Positions 19,174 through 27,414 of a stretch of 64,000 nt of DNA are shown here, in pieces. The translations under genes and the position numbers were made by a program. The notes beneath the pieces are model-generated. The model was not told where the DNA came from and did not search any database. It saw nothing but the letters and a program-made list of their open reading frames with translations. How positions within the stretch are numbered: the stretch's first letter is position 1; each line of letters starts with the position of its first letter. The DNA is taken from NCBI RefSeq assembly GCF_021083305.1, contig NZ_JAJFAY010000002.1:1-64000 (forward strand). Direction: 5' to 3'. Origin of the DNA: Haladaptatus sp. DYF46 (lineage in GTDB: Archaea; Halobacteriota; Halobacteria; Halobacteriales; Haladaptataceae).

Positions 19174-19787
19174 GCCGCCACCTCCGTGTACTCGTCGTAC
19201 GCGTGGATTTCGACGCCGTCCGCGGTGACGGTCGCTATCGTCATGCCGTTCCCGCTGGCGGTATCGCGCTGGGTGGCGCTCTCGATAGCGTCGGCCGCGA
19301 CGCGGCGGGCGTCGCCGATGGGGAGGCCGGATTCGTACTCGCGTTCGAGGACGCCGTAGGCCAGTTGCATCCCGCTTCCACTGGCCACGTACTCGGCCTC
19401 CATGACGCCGCCCGCGGGGTCGAGGTCGTAGACGTGCGGGCCGGTCGCATCGACGCCGCCGAGCGTTGGTTGTCCGGCGCGGTAGGGACCGTTGCGAAGC
19501 AGATTCCCGGCGAGCGTCGAGAGCGCGGCCATGTCGATGGGCGTGTCCCGGCGCGTTTCGTACAGGGAGGCTTCCGCACGGAGCGTACGGATGAACGCTT
19601 GCAGGTCGCCGACGCCACCGGCCATCGTTAGCGCGGCCGTCGGGTGAATTTGTTGAATTTTTTGAGTGTTCTTGTTCGTGACGAAGCGGCCACCGAGGCT
19701 GGCCCGGCGGTCCGTGCCGAGGAGAACTCCTTCCTCGGTCGTCAGCGCAACCGTCGTCGTCCCTGTCTTGACTATCGTATCGGACAT
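19170..19787 (-). CDS. psmB: Proteasome beta subunit with very short propeptide
   Basis: A 205-residue catalytic beta subunit. The sequence starts MSDTIVKTG and then TTTVALTTEEGVLLGTDRRA, so the N-terminal nucleophile Thr10 would be exposed after removing only nine residues. Asp and Lys of the active site are visible (TDRRASLGG, NKNTQKIQQIH), as is GSGMQLAYGVLEREY. Many haloarchaeal PsmB proteins carry propeptides several times longer, so this is an unusual version. It is upstream of psmA in the same operon; the promoter overlaps a palindrome at 19822-19841. Confidence 0.93.
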   Translation of the reverse strand: MSDTIVKTGTTTVALTTEEGVLLGTDRRASLGGRFVTNKNTQKIQQIHPTAALTMAGGVGDLQAFIRTLRAEASLYETRRDTPIDMAALSTLAGNLLRNGPYRAGQPTLGGVDATGPHVYDLDPAGGVMEAEYVASGSGMQLAYGVLEREYESGLPIGDARRVAADAIESATQRDTASGNGMTIATVTADGVEIHAYDEYTEVAA

Positions 19788-19821
19788 GGAGAAAGGAAGG
19801 GGGTGAGAGCGGAAAAGTGTT

Positions 19822-19841
19822 AGCTAAAATATATTTTAGCT
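19822..19841. promoter_or_regulatory. 20-bp perfect palindrome over the psmBA promoter
   Basis: AGCTAAAATATATTTTAGCT is self-complementary over its whole length. Its AT core lies about 40-48 nt upstream of the psmB ATG and would act as the TATA box, so a protein bound to the palindrome would block TBP. It also contains the stop codon of the upstream gene (19836-19838). The operator role is inferred. Confidence 0.6.
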
Positions 19842-20138
19842 CGTGTCGGGCATCTCCCATTCGAGCATCTCGTTGACGTCGCCGGAGAGCGGCCCCTCGA
19901 CGAGCGTCCGAAACGCCCCGCGCCCCGCGAGCGTTCGGAGGTGGGTGACGAACTCCCGCCACTCGGCGGCGCAGTCGGTGTGGAGGAACCAGCGGTTGGC
20001 CGTCGGCCGGTGTTCGGGTGGACGGCAGTCGGGCGGCGCGACTTGGACGCAATCGGTCGGATGGGAGATGTTTTCGGCACACCACGGGCACGTAGAGAAT
20101 CCCATCTCGACCCCCTCGCGTGATTCATTCGTACTCAT
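19836..20138 (-). CDS. Small Cys/His-rich hypothetical protein
   Basis: A 100-residue protein with putative zinc ligands CPWCAENISH near the N-terminus and a later FLHTDCAAEW. The start MSTNESREG at 20138 is chosen because it follows an AT-rich promoter-like region; an internal ATG (MGFSTCPWC) is possible. The rest is acidic and helical. It lies upstream of psmBA on the same strand with 48 bp between, but psmB has its own promoter inside this gene's 3' end. Function unknown. Confidence 0.65.
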   Translation of the reverse strand: MSTNESREGVEMGFSTCPWCAENISHPTDCVQVAPPDCRPPEHRPTANRWFLHTDCAAEWREFVTHLRTLAGRGAFRTLVEGPLSGDVNEMLEWEMPDTS

Positions 20139-20265
20139 TAAGTAATGTAGACACATCAAAGATGATTCAACCCTGCCCTTCACCACGCCATCCTTTAAGT
20201 TATCAGCAAGTCGTCACAGTCAGAATTTGGGGATGAGTAAAAGAGATTACGGCGAGTGCAGGAGA

Positions 20266-20973
20266 TCACGGCGCGAGTTCACGCATGGCGTCCAACATGG
20301 TCTCCTTCTCGCAGTCCGTCACCGCGAGCGAAAAGCCGTCCAGTTGGGCCATCTTCGGCGCGTACTCCCAGAGTTCGTCCGGGTCGATGCCGTGGAGGAC
20401 GACGGCGTTCGGTGTCGGGGTGACGACGCGCATCGCGACTAGGGGTGATTCCCCCCGCGTGACGTTCGTGAAGACGAGCGCACGGTTCGTGCTCTGGCCG
20501 AAGAGTCGATAGAACTCCTCGCTGGAGAGGCGGGAAATCGCCTCGATGCTGTCGATGACGGTGTGTCCGGTGATGCCCGCCGAGGTGCCTTGCGCGAGTT
20601 CCGTTGCGTCGATGGCGTCGTAAAACTCCGAGAGCGGGACGCTCGTCGGATACTCGCGCAGGTCGTTGACGATGCTGCTGTCGAACCCCGCCGAGAGGAC
20701 GCGGGCGTACTGCCGGATTCGGTCGCCGCCGCGCTGTTCGTCGATGTCGAGGAGCGCCGTGACCGTCCGACGAACGACGCCGATTCCCGGGTTCTCGCGG
20801 CGACCGCTCTCGTAATCGGAGATGACCGACGAGGAGACGTCGAGGTGGTCTGCGAGTGCCGTCTGGGACACGTCGAAGTCGGTGCGCCATTTGCGGAGCG
20901 TCGCTCCGGGGTCGTCGCTCAGCGTGATTTCGCCCGCGATTTGCTCGGCGAGCGTCCGGCGCGCATCTGTCAT
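20266..20973 (-). CDS. XRE-type HTH transcriptional regulator (archaeal, COG1709-like)
   Basis: This 235-residue protein has a Cro/C1-type HTH at about residues 24-80 (LRKWRTDFDVSQTALADHLD, then SSSVISDYESGRRENPG). The C-terminal about 140 residues form a conserved archaeal effector-like domain with GHTVIDSIEAISRLSSEEFY and VFTNVTRGESPLVAMRV. The organisation matches a widespread archaeal regulator family. Ligand and targets are unknown. It is divergent from the membrane hydrolase gene at 21246, with 272 bp between their starts. Confidence 0.8.
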   Translation of the reverse strand: MTDARRTLAEQIAGEITLSDDPGATLRKWRTDFDVSQTALADHLDVSSSVISDYESGRRENPGIGVVRRTVTALLDIDEQRGGDRIRQYARVLSAGFDSSIVNDLREYPTSVPLSEFYDAIDATELAQGTSAGITGHTVIDSIEAISRLSSEEFYRLFGQSTNRALVFTNVTRGESPLVAMRVVTPTPNAVVLHGIDPDELWEYAPKMAQLDGFSLAVTDCEKETMLDAMRELAP

Positions 20974-21245
20974 GCCTTCCGATGTGGGAGAGTCTCCGAA
21001 AAGCGTATCGAAACCGACCTTCGACGGGTGTCGAAAAAAAGTGGCGAGAGAGGAGAACGTCGAGAGGGAAAGGCACGATGGGCAGTCTTGTCGGTTCGGT
21101 AATGACGGTATGGGGCGATTCTCATCGAAGAAAGCCGAGTGCCGATAGAGAGCAGTCCGACAGCAGTTGCCATCGGAAAGTACGCCGAGCCTACGGTGAA
21201 AGAATCCACCAAACTACTTTCTTGCATGCTGTCGTCCATCGTCCG

Positions 21246-21857
21246 ATGCCATCGACGGTGGTACACGTCGCGGTGGGGGCGTTGCTCGCCACGTCGCTCC
21301 TCGCGGAACACTTCGACACGCGGGCGGGGCTCGTGGTACTCGCCGCCGCCGCGTTCCCGGACCTCGACACGCTGCTCGGCCTCTGGATAGAGGGTGGACA
21401 CAGAGCCGTCTTTCACAACTTCCTCCTGCCGACGGTCGTCGGTATCTTGCTTCTCGCGGACCTGTTCGGGAAGAATCGAATCGGTGGGCGGTGGGGCGCG
21501 TACGGCGTTCGCGTGGCGTGGGTGAGCCTCGTCGCGTTCGTCGTCGCAGGAATCGGCCTCGACCTCGTGAAGAACGGCGTGAACGTGTTCTATCCGATTC
21601 ACGACCAGTTCTATAGCGTTTCGGGGAAGATCAGCGTCTCGAACAAGCACGGACTCGTCCAGACGTTCCTCGAACCGAAGAGCCGAGGAACGACCCATAC
21701 GACCCACTACGACACCGGATTCGACCTCGCACAGGGTCCAGACCCGCGGAACGAAGAGCGCGTGTTCCCCATCGTCCGGAGCGGGCGACAACTGCTCCTC
21801 GGCGCGATGAGTTTCGGAATCTTCGGCTTTCGGGTCTGGGACTCACGTAACAAGTAA
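21246..21857 (+). CDS. Membrane-bound metal-dependent hydrolase (YdjM/DUF457-like)
   Basis: A 203-residue membrane protein beginning MPSTVVHVAVGALLATSLLA. Conserved polar residues include His7 in VVHVAVG, AAAAFPDLDTLLG and GGHRAVFHNFLLP, the signature of the DUF457/YdjM family of predicted membrane metal hydrolases. There are about four or five hydrophobic helices. The start at 21246 is the first ATG that gives the family N-terminus; the longer open frame upstream lacks haloarchaeal character. The substrate is not known for the family. Confidence 0.8.
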   Translation: MPSTVVHVAVGALLATSLLAEHFDTRAGLVVLAAAAFPDLDTLLGLWIEGGHRAVFHNFLLPTVVGILLLADLFGKNRIGGRWGAYGVRVAWVSLVAFVVAGIGLDLVKNGVNVFYPIHDQFYSVSGKISVSNKHGLVQTFLEPKSRGTTHTTHYDTGFDLAQGPDPRNEERVFPIVRSGRQLLLGAMSFGIFGFRVWDSRNK

Positions 21858-21881
21858 GCCCCCGTCGCGCCGACGGAACGT

Positions 21882-22367
21882 ATGGAGATTCGACCCTACG
21901 AGGAAAGCGATGTCGAGGAGTTCTGGAAACTGAAACGCGCGTTCGAACTCGGTCTCGGCGCGGGTACCGGCGGCAACGACAAGGAAGCGGTGTACGAAAA
22001 TAAACTGACCGAGGACTACCGCGAGCGATATCTCGACTGGGTGAACCGGTGCGTCGGCGAGGACGAGCGGTGCGTCATCGTCGCCGATGCGGGCGACGAG
22101 TTAGTGGGATACGTCTTCGTCCTGCCCGAGGCGTTCGCGTTCATCTGGGACGCCGCCATCCTGAACGAGATTTACGTCCGGCCGCCCCATCGCGGGACGG
22201 GCATCGCCGACGAGTTGATGGACGCCGCCGTCTCGTTCGCGGACGATCAGACGCTTCCGCTCGACCGCCTCGTCCTCGACGTCGACCGCGAAAACGACCG
22301 CGCCGGTGCCTTCTACGACCGTCACGGCTTCGAACACTGGGGAGAGATGGTCGCGAAAAAACTGTAA
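21882..22367 (+). CDS. GNAT-family N-acetyltransferase
   Basis: A 161-residue GNAT domain. The acetyl-CoA binding loop is seen as VRPPHRGTGIADELMDAAV, and the last strand/helix as DRENDRAGAFYDRHGFEHWG. It starts MEIRPYEESDVEEFW, typical for the fold. It follows the DUF457 gene by 24 bp on the same strand and is probably cotranscribed. The acceptor substrate cannot be inferred. Confidence 0.88.
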   Translation: MEIRPYEESDVEEFWKLKRAFELGLGAGTGGNDKEAVYENKLTEDYRERYLDWVNRCVGEDERCVIVADAGDELVGYVFVLPEAFAFIWDAAILNEIYVRPPHRGTGIADELMDAAVSFADDQTLPLDRLVLDVDRENDRAGAFYDRHGFEHWGEMVAKKL

Positions 22368-22385
22368 TTCGTCTCCCACTTCGAT

Positions 22386-22994
22386 TCACGCTCTCCCCCT
22401 CTCCGACTCGGGCTTCCCCTCGCGCCACTCCTCGCGGAGGAGGCCGTACTGCACCATGTCGCGGTGTGCGCCGTCGACGAACATGTACTTTCGGCGTCGG
22501 CCTTCCTCGGTGAAGCCGAGCGATTCGAGCAGGCCGCGGGAAGCGTCGTTGAAGTCGTACGCCTCCGCGCCCACCGCCGGGGCGTCGTACGTCCGAAACG
22601 CGTAGTCGATGGCGAGCGAGACGGATTCCGTGCCGTAGCCCTCGCCGTGAACCGTCGGAACCAACCAGTAGCCCAATTCGGGGCGTTTGTAGTCGGCGTC
22701 GGTCACGTTCACCTGCCCGATTCGGGTCACGTCGCGTCCGTCGTCCCCGGTAGCGGCCGTTTCGGCGTTCGCGTCGGTGCCGTCCCGTTCCCACTCGTCC
22801 TCCAAACAAACCAAAAACCGGTCGGCACCGTCCTCTTCGAGATGGTCCGCGAGTTGCCGTCGATTCATAACCGGATTGCCCATCGGATGGCGAATCTCCC
22901 GGTTCGCCAACGCGCGTTGGACGAACGGAACGTCCTCCTCCTCGACCGTTCTGAGCGTGACCCGCTCACCGTTGGTGATACATGCGCCCGGCAT
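22386..22994 (-). CDS. GNAT-family N-acetyltransferase (RimJ/RimL-like)
   Basis: A 202-residue acetyltransferase starting MPGACITNGERVTLRTVEEE. RimJ-like features include the ALANREIRHPMGNP segment, the CoA loop WLVPTVHGEGYGTESVSLAI and the terminal DFNDASRGLLESLGFTEEGR. An internal stretch around residues 70-85 (TDANAETAATGDDG) is a low-complexity insertion between two strands. It is convergent with the 21882 gene. The start was chosen at the family-typical N-terminus. Confidence 0.88.
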   Translation of the reverse strand: MPGACITNGERVTLRTVEEEDVPFVQRALANREIRHPMGNPVMNRRQLADHLEEDGADRFLVCLEDEWERDGTDANAETAATGDDGRDVTRIGQVNVTDADYKRPELGYWLVPTVHGEGYGTESVSLAIDYAFRTYDAPAVGAEAYDFNDASRGLLESLGFTEEGRRRKYMFVDGAHRDMVQYGLLREEWREGKPESERGRA

Positions 22995-23086
22995 GCAGTC
23001 GAGTTCGAAAATCCAGCGGTTATAGCTTGTGAACGACGGGACGTCGAAGGGCAGGAACGGCGACGGGCGAAACGGCGGAAATCGCG

Positions 23087-23320
23087 TTAGTCGTGGGTGA
23101 ACAGCAGCGTTCGGCCGTCCTCGCGGACGACGCAGAAGCGCATCGAACCGGTCGGCTGAAAGCTGTGGGCGCGTTTCTCGGTGGCGAACACCTCCGCGAA
23201 CGGTTCGTCGCACGCCGGACAGGCGACGGCGTCGCGGTTTTCGAACAGGGAACTGTGTCCGGCATCCGTCTTCAACTTCAGGCGGTGGCGAACGGCGTGA
23301 ACGTCGAACCCGTCGGTCAC
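23087..23320 (-). CDS. Small zinc-ribbon-like protein, coupled to an acetyltransferase
   Basis: A 77-residue ORF beginning at GTG 23320 (VTDGFDVHAVRHRLKLKTDA), with CPACDEPFAEVF in the middle and CVVREDGRTLLFTHD at the end. The GTG overlaps the stop of the upstream GNAT gene (GTGA, 4 bp), which is the main reason for this start. One CxxC and a later Cys suggest a partial zinc site. Function unknown. Confidence 0.7.
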   Translation of the reverse strand: MTDGFDVHAVRHRLKLKTDAGHSSLFENRDAVACPACDEPFAEVFATEKRAHSFQPTGSMRFCVVREDGRTLLFTHD

Positions 23321-23916
23321 GAATCGACCGCCTCCCGATACTGCTCTCTCGTGATGGTGTAGCGATGCACGTCGGCTATTTCGGCGTCCATCGGAACCCG
23401 ATTTCGGAGCAGGCAATCGTGCTGTCCGCCGTACGTTTCGACGTACTTCTCGATGGCGCGTCGGGACTTCTCGTTGCCCGTGTTGTGACCGACCGTGACG
23501 AGTTCCAAATCGAGACGGTCGAACGCCAGTTCCAGCAACGCGCCGGCGCGCTCGCCGGAGTAGCCGCGTCCCCAAAACTGCTTTGCGAGGATGAGGCCGA
23601 GACGGGCGCTTCGCTTCTCCCATTCAGGGAAGAGTGACGCCTCCCCCGCCAGTTCACCGGCGTCGGGTTCCCCGCTTCTCGGCCGAATCGCGTACTGGGC
23701 GGCGCTCCCATCCCGCCAGCGTTCGTCGGCGTTTCGAATCCTGTCGTATGGTTTTTTCAACGACCGATAGGGAGACTGCGGAACGTGCTCGAACGCCTCC
23801 TCCGCTTCGGGACCCGAGAACGGGTCGTGCAGTTCGCGGGCCGTGACGTTCTCGGGACGGAGTTGTTCGAGCACCAACCGCTCCGTCTCGATTCGCTCGG
23901 GGAAGGGGTTCGTCAC
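23317..23916 (-). CDS. GNAT-family N-acetyltransferase, tandem copy 2
   Basis: This 199-residue RimJ/RimL-type acetyltransferase starts MTNPFPERIETERLVLEQLR. The CoA loop reads AKQFWGRGYSGERAGALLEL, followed by NEKSRRAIEKYVETYGGQHD. It is clearly homologous to the gene directly upstream (23913-24518) along its whole length, so the pair arose by tandem duplication. Its start overlaps the upstream stop by 4 bp (ATGA), and its own stop overlaps the GTG of the small zinc-ribbon gene, giving a three-gene coupled unit. Confidence 0.88.
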   Translation of the reverse strand: MTNPFPERIETERLVLEQLRPENVTARELHDPFSGPEAEEAFEHVPQSPYRSLKKPYDRIRNADERWRDGSAAQYAIRPRSGEPDAGELAGEASLFPEWEKRSARLGLILAKQFWGRGYSGERAGALLELAFDRLDLELVTVGHNTGNEKSRRAIEKYVETYGGQHDCLLRNRVPMDAEIADVHRYTITREQYREAVDS

Positions 23917-24518
23917 GTCGTCTCACCCGCACGACTTTCCTCCCACTGTTCACGCGAGACGGTGAACCGGTGGGAGTCGCGCACCTCGTCGCCAATCGGG
24001 TGCCAGTTCCGGAGGATGCCGTCGTGCTGTCCGCCGTGGTCTTCGACGTACTTCTCGATGGCACGCCGGGATTTCTCGTTGCCCACGAGATGTTCGACGG
24101 CGACGAGTTCCAAATCGAGGCGGTCGAAAGCGAGTTTCAGCAACGCGCTGGCGCGCTCGCCGGAGTAGCCGCGGCCCCAGAACGGCTTTCGAAGCCACAG
24201 GCCGAGGGTCCCGGTCCGTTTCTCCCAGTCGACGTGCAAGCCGGTGGTCCCGGCGATTTCGCCCGCGCCGTTCTCGCCCTCCTCGGGCGTGATGAGGTAC
24301 TCCGCACCGTTCGCTTCGGAGCGGCTTTCCTCCGCGCTGTCGATGAACTCCTTCGTCTCCCTCGGGGTGGCGTGTGGGTTCCACGACAGATATTCAGTAA
24401 TCTCGTCGATGTCCGGCGCGTCGTGGCCGACGTGCCGATACAGTTCGAACACGTCCACGTTCTCGTGGGAGATGGCCTCCAACAGGAGGCGGTCCGTCTC
24501 GATTCGCTCGGGGAACAT
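23913..24518 (-). CDS. GNAT-family N-acetyltransferase, tandem copy 1
   Basis: A 201-residue acetyltransferase beginning MFPERIETDRLLLEAISHEN. It shares FWGRGYSGERASALLKLAFD and GNEKSRRAIEKYVE with the next gene, differing mainly in the N-terminal half (ELYRHVGHDAPDIDEITEYL). The start at 24518 is chosen by alignment to its paralog; the open frame continues upstream to 24617 without family similarity. Substrate unknown. It is divergent from the HTH-10 regulator gene at 24658. Confidence 0.88.
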   Translation of the reverse strand: MFPERIETDRLLLEAISHENVDVFELYRHVGHDAPDIDEITEYLSWNPHATPRETKEFIDSAEESRSEANGAEYLITPEEGENGAGEIAGTTGLHVDWEKRTGTLGLWLRKPFWGRGYSGERASALLKLAFDRLDLELVAVEHLVGNEKSRRAIEKYVEDHGGQHDGILRNWHPIGDEVRDSHRFTVSREQWEESRAGETT

Positions 24519-24657
24519 GGTTCGACGGTGACGGCAAATCGAGAAAAGGTTTCCGAGGCCATGCGTGCGTTTCACGTGGTCCCCGCCGGTCAGCGTTTGC
24601 ACGATATGCTTTCGCATGTCACAGAGTCTCTAATCGTCTCCGACCCGTACCACCGCT

Positions 24658-25389
24658 ATGACCCGTCATCAACCGCCCCAATCGGAAGCGGTCGAATTGG
24701 TCTTCTCACTCCGCGACGAGCGATGTTTCTTCATCGTCGCCTCGGAGCGAGCGGGGTGTGAATTCGTCGGCGAGCGGGCGGTTCATCGGTCGGACGGGAA
24801 CATGCTCGAGTTCTTCACCGTTCGCGGCGCGGCACCGGAAACCGTTCTCGATGCAGTCGCCGACCGTCCGTCGGTTCTGGACGCCCGAGTCGTGAGCGAC
24901 CACGAGGACACCGCGTTGATGGAGTTCGTCGTCACCGAACCCTGTATGGCCGCAACGTTGGCGACCACGGACGCGGTGATACGGGAGATTCGGGCCGAGG
25001 ACGGAGAGGCACGCGTCGTCGCCGACGTTTCACCACACGGCGACGTCAGGGAGGTCGTAAATCGGGTTTTTGACCGCCATGGCGATGCCCACCTCCTGTC
25101 CAAGCGAACGCTCGGGGATACCCTTCCAGGCCTCTCGAATATGTCTCAAAAAGAACATCTAATGGCGGGGTTGACGGACAAACAACTCACGGCGGTCGAA
25201 GTCGCAACGCGGGAAGGATACCTCTCGTGGCCCCGCGAGAGTACCGCCGCCGAATGTGCGGCGGTGATGGACGTTTCCCAACCGACGTTCAGCCAGCACC
25301 TCTGGACGGGACTGGAGAAGTTGCTCCGCTCCCTGTTCGGTCCGGACGAGGAGGAAAGCAAGGGGACGATGGTGAACGACATCACGTGA
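24658..25389 (+). CDS. HTH-10 (bacterio-opsin activator-like) transcriptional regulator
   Basis: A 243-residue protein of the haloarchaeal Bat family. The N-terminal about 170 residues are a sensor-like domain (CFFIVASERAGCEFVGERAV). The C-terminal HTH-10 domain is unmistakable: LTDKQLTAVEVATREGYLSW, then STAAECAAVMDVSQPTFSQH and LWTGLEKLLRSLF. Such proteins activate or repress by direct DNA binding, with targets varying widely. There is a HalOD1 gene 134 bp downstream on the same strand. Its signal and targets are unknown. Confidence 0.88.
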   Translation: MTRHQPPQSEAVELVFSLRDERCFFIVASERAGCEFVGERAVHRSDGNMLEFFTVRGAAPETVLDAVADRPSVLDARVVSDHEDTALMEFVVTEPCMAATLATTDAVIREIRAEDGEARVVADVSPHGDVREVVNRVFDRHGDAHLLSKRTLGDTLPGLSNMSQKEHLMAGLTDKQLTAVEVATREGYLSWPRESTAAECAAVMDVSQPTFSQHLWTGLEKLLRSLFGPDEEESKGTMVNDIT

Positions 25390-25522
25390 CAAACCGTTCG
25401 ACATAGGCGACGCCGTGAGGTGGCTTCGTTTCTCAGACTACAACAGCAGGACCGACACCGACGCCGAATCCATCTGTCGGTCGGATTTAACGATGCATGC
25501 TTCAGATCCACACAGAGAACCC

Positions 25523-25756
25523 ATGAACCGACCGCACGGCAACGAATCGATAACCCGAGACGTCGTCCGCGAAGTCGCGGCACGAGCGGGCGTTCAACCA
25601 AACGAACTCCCGCCGTTGTACGACTTCATCGACCCGGATGCCCTCGACAGGGTGGTCCACAGCACCGATTCCGACCTCGAACTGTCGTTTGTGTTCGCCG
25701 GATACCGAGTAACTATCGAGGGCGACGGGTCGGTCCGGGTCCATCAGGACGACTGA
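25523..25756 (+). CDS. HalOD1 output-domain protein
   Basis: A 77-residue protein corresponding almost exactly to a stand-alone HalOD1 domain: SITRDVVREVAARAGVQPNE, PPLYDFIDPDALDRVV, then a beta hairpin ending YRVTIEGDGSVRVH. A TTTAA element near 25485 favours the ATG at 25523; 25493 is an alternative start. HalOD1 is a haloarchaeal domain predicted to act as a signalling output. A second, diverged copy occurs at 60159-60392. Confidence 0.8.
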   Translation: MNRPHGNESITRDVVREVAARAGVQPNELPPLYDFIDPDALDRVVHSTDSDLELSFVFAGYRVTIEGDGSVRVHQDD

Positions 25757-25869
25757 CCGGCCCGTCACTGCGCCGGTCCGAGAACCACGCGTCCACTTCC
25801 TGTTATCCCGCGTTATGATGCGACCGTCCTCCGATATCGTCGAGCGTACGGCACCCCCGGATGGCGGCG

Positions 25870-26319
25870 TTACGCTTCCGTGTGGGCTTCCTTGCGACTC
25901 GTTATCTCCTCGGGACGGAGGTGGTAGAACCGGAACGAAACTTCCCGCGAGTCGCGGTCGAACAGGTCCACGAGCGGAATGTCCACCCGTTGCATTCCCT
26001 GTGTCACCTCCGAGTCGATATCCGCCTCCGCCACTTCGTCCAGTTCGCCCGTGACGATGACGCTCCGCCACCCGCCGTCGACGTGGTCGTAGGTGGCGAA
26101 CGTGACCGGTCTGCCGACGACGTCCTCGCGTCCGCCGTCCGGACCGACCGCAAGGCGAAAATAGAAGTGCGTTTCGGCGGCGTCGTAGCCGTACGACACC
26201 GGCACCGAGTACGGAGATTCGTCCGTTCCGGTCGGAAACGAGATGACCCCCGTTCCGCCGGTCGTGAGAAATTCGTCCCGCTCTTCGTCGTCCATTTGGA
26301 CGGCTTCGATGTCCCCCAT
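25870..26319 (-). CDS. Pyridoxamine 5'-phosphate oxidase-like FMN-binding protein
   Basis: A 149-residue split-barrel protein starting MGDIEAVQMDDEERDEFLTT. The strand pattern GTGVISFPTGTDESPYSVPV, then HFYFRLAVG and VTFATYDHVDGGWRSVIVTG, fits the haloarchaeal PPOX-like family, which usually binds flavin (FMN or F420). The start at 26319 is the ATG nearest the family N-terminus. The reaction is unknown. Confidence 0.8.
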   Translation of the reverse strand: MGDIEAVQMDDEERDEFLTTGGTGVISFPTGTDESPYSVPVSYGYDAAETHFYFRLAVGPDGGREDVVGRPVTFATYDHVDGGWRSVIVTGELDEVAEADIDSEVTQGMQRVDIPLVDLFDRDSREVSFRFYHLRPEEITSRKEAHTEA

Positions 26320-26409
26320 GGCAAACAACCTACGTCACGCTGGTCGAAAAAGGTGGGTGGTGGCTGAACCGGGGATACATTCATCCCGTTCGTCGTGTCT
26401 CTTCCGGGT

Positions 26410-27297
26410 ATGGCCACCAACCGATTTCACGTGGTGGACGTGTTCGCACAGGAGCGGTACGCCGGCAACCAACTCGCGGTCGTTCACGACGCGGCGTCGC
26501 TGACCGACGCGGAGATGCAAGCCATCACCCGCGAGACGAACTTCTCCGAGGCGACGTTCATCGACTCGCCGGAAACGCGAGATGGTGGGTACGACGTCCG
26601 CATCTTCGACCCGGCCGAGGAGATTCCGTTCGCGGGCCATCCGACCATCGGCACGGCGTTCGTGATTCGAGAGTTCGTCCGCGACGACCGTCCGGACGAA
26701 CTCACCCTCAACCTCGGCGTGGGACAGATACCCGTCCACGTGGAGCGCGACGATGACGGAAACGAGACCTTCTGGATGCACCAGATCCCGCCGACGTTCG
26801 AACGGACCTTCGACCACTCGTTCGCCGCCCGCATCCTCTCGCTCGACGAGGAGGACGTCGACCGACGGTTTCCCGTGCAACTCGTCTCCACCGGCCTGCC
26901 GACGCTGGTCGTTCCGCTTCGCTCGCTCGATGCGGTTCGGCGGGCGGAGACCGACCACGGCCCGTACTACACGGACCTCATCGAACCGCACGGGAACATG
27001 AACGTCGTCCTCTTCGCGCCGGAAGCCGAGGACGGAAACGACCTCCACGCCCGCGTGTTCGCCGACTGTGCGGGCGTCCCCGAGGACCCTGCGACCGGCT
27101 CCTCGAACGGCTGTCTAGCGGCGTATCTGGTCGAGCACGGCTACTTCGACTTGGACGATATCGAGGTGTGCGTCGAACAGGGGTACGAGATGGGACGCCC
27201 CTCGCTCCTCCACCTCCGTGCCTCGAAGACGGACGACGACATCGACGTCCGAGTCGGCGGGCGCGTGATTTCGGTCGCCGAGGGAAATCTTCTGTAG
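26410..27297 (+). CDS. PhzF-family isomerase-like protein
   Basis: This 295-residue protein has the two-fold diaminopimelate-epimerase-like fold. PhzF signatures are VVDVFAQERYAGNQLAVV, the probable general acid/base Glu in ETNFSEATFI, FAGHPTIGTAFVI, and DPATGSSNGCLAAYLVEHG near the C-terminus. The length is normal. PhzF acts in phenazine synthesis in Pseudomonas, but most members have unknown substrates; no phenazine genes are nearby, so a role there is unlikely. The start is at 26410 (MATNRFH). Confidence 0.88.
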   Translation: MATNRFHVVDVFAQERYAGNQLAVVHDAASLTDAEMQAITRETNFSEATFIDSPETRDGGYDVRIFDPAEEIPFAGHPTIGTAFVIREFVRDDRPDELTLNLGVGQIPVHVERDDDGNETFWMHQIPPTFERTFDHSFAARILSLDEEDVDRRFPVQLVSTGLPTLVVPLRSLDAVRRAETDHGPYYTDLIEPHGNMNVVLFAPEAEDGNDLHARVFADCAGVPEDPATGSSNGCLAAYLVEHGYFDLDDIEVCVEQGYEMGRPSLLHLRASKTDDDIDVRVGGRVISVAEGNLL

Positions 27298-27414
27298 CGA
27301 GGTCGACACCCGTGCCGTCGAACAGCGACCGAAAATACGCTAACCGCGGCCAGTCGACCGTCCGGTACGACAACCGTATCGTTAAGTTCCGCGAACGCCG
27401 AGTGTGGACCAGTA

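Noticed and set aside
18373..20091. 572-codon frame suggesting a fused proteasome alpha subunit
   Set aside because: Only the part from 19173 down is PsmA; the upstream part is psmB read in another frame and is arginine-rich.
26335..27048. 237-codon minus-strand ORF
   Set aside because: Antisense to the PhzF gene, whose motifs are clear on the plus strand.
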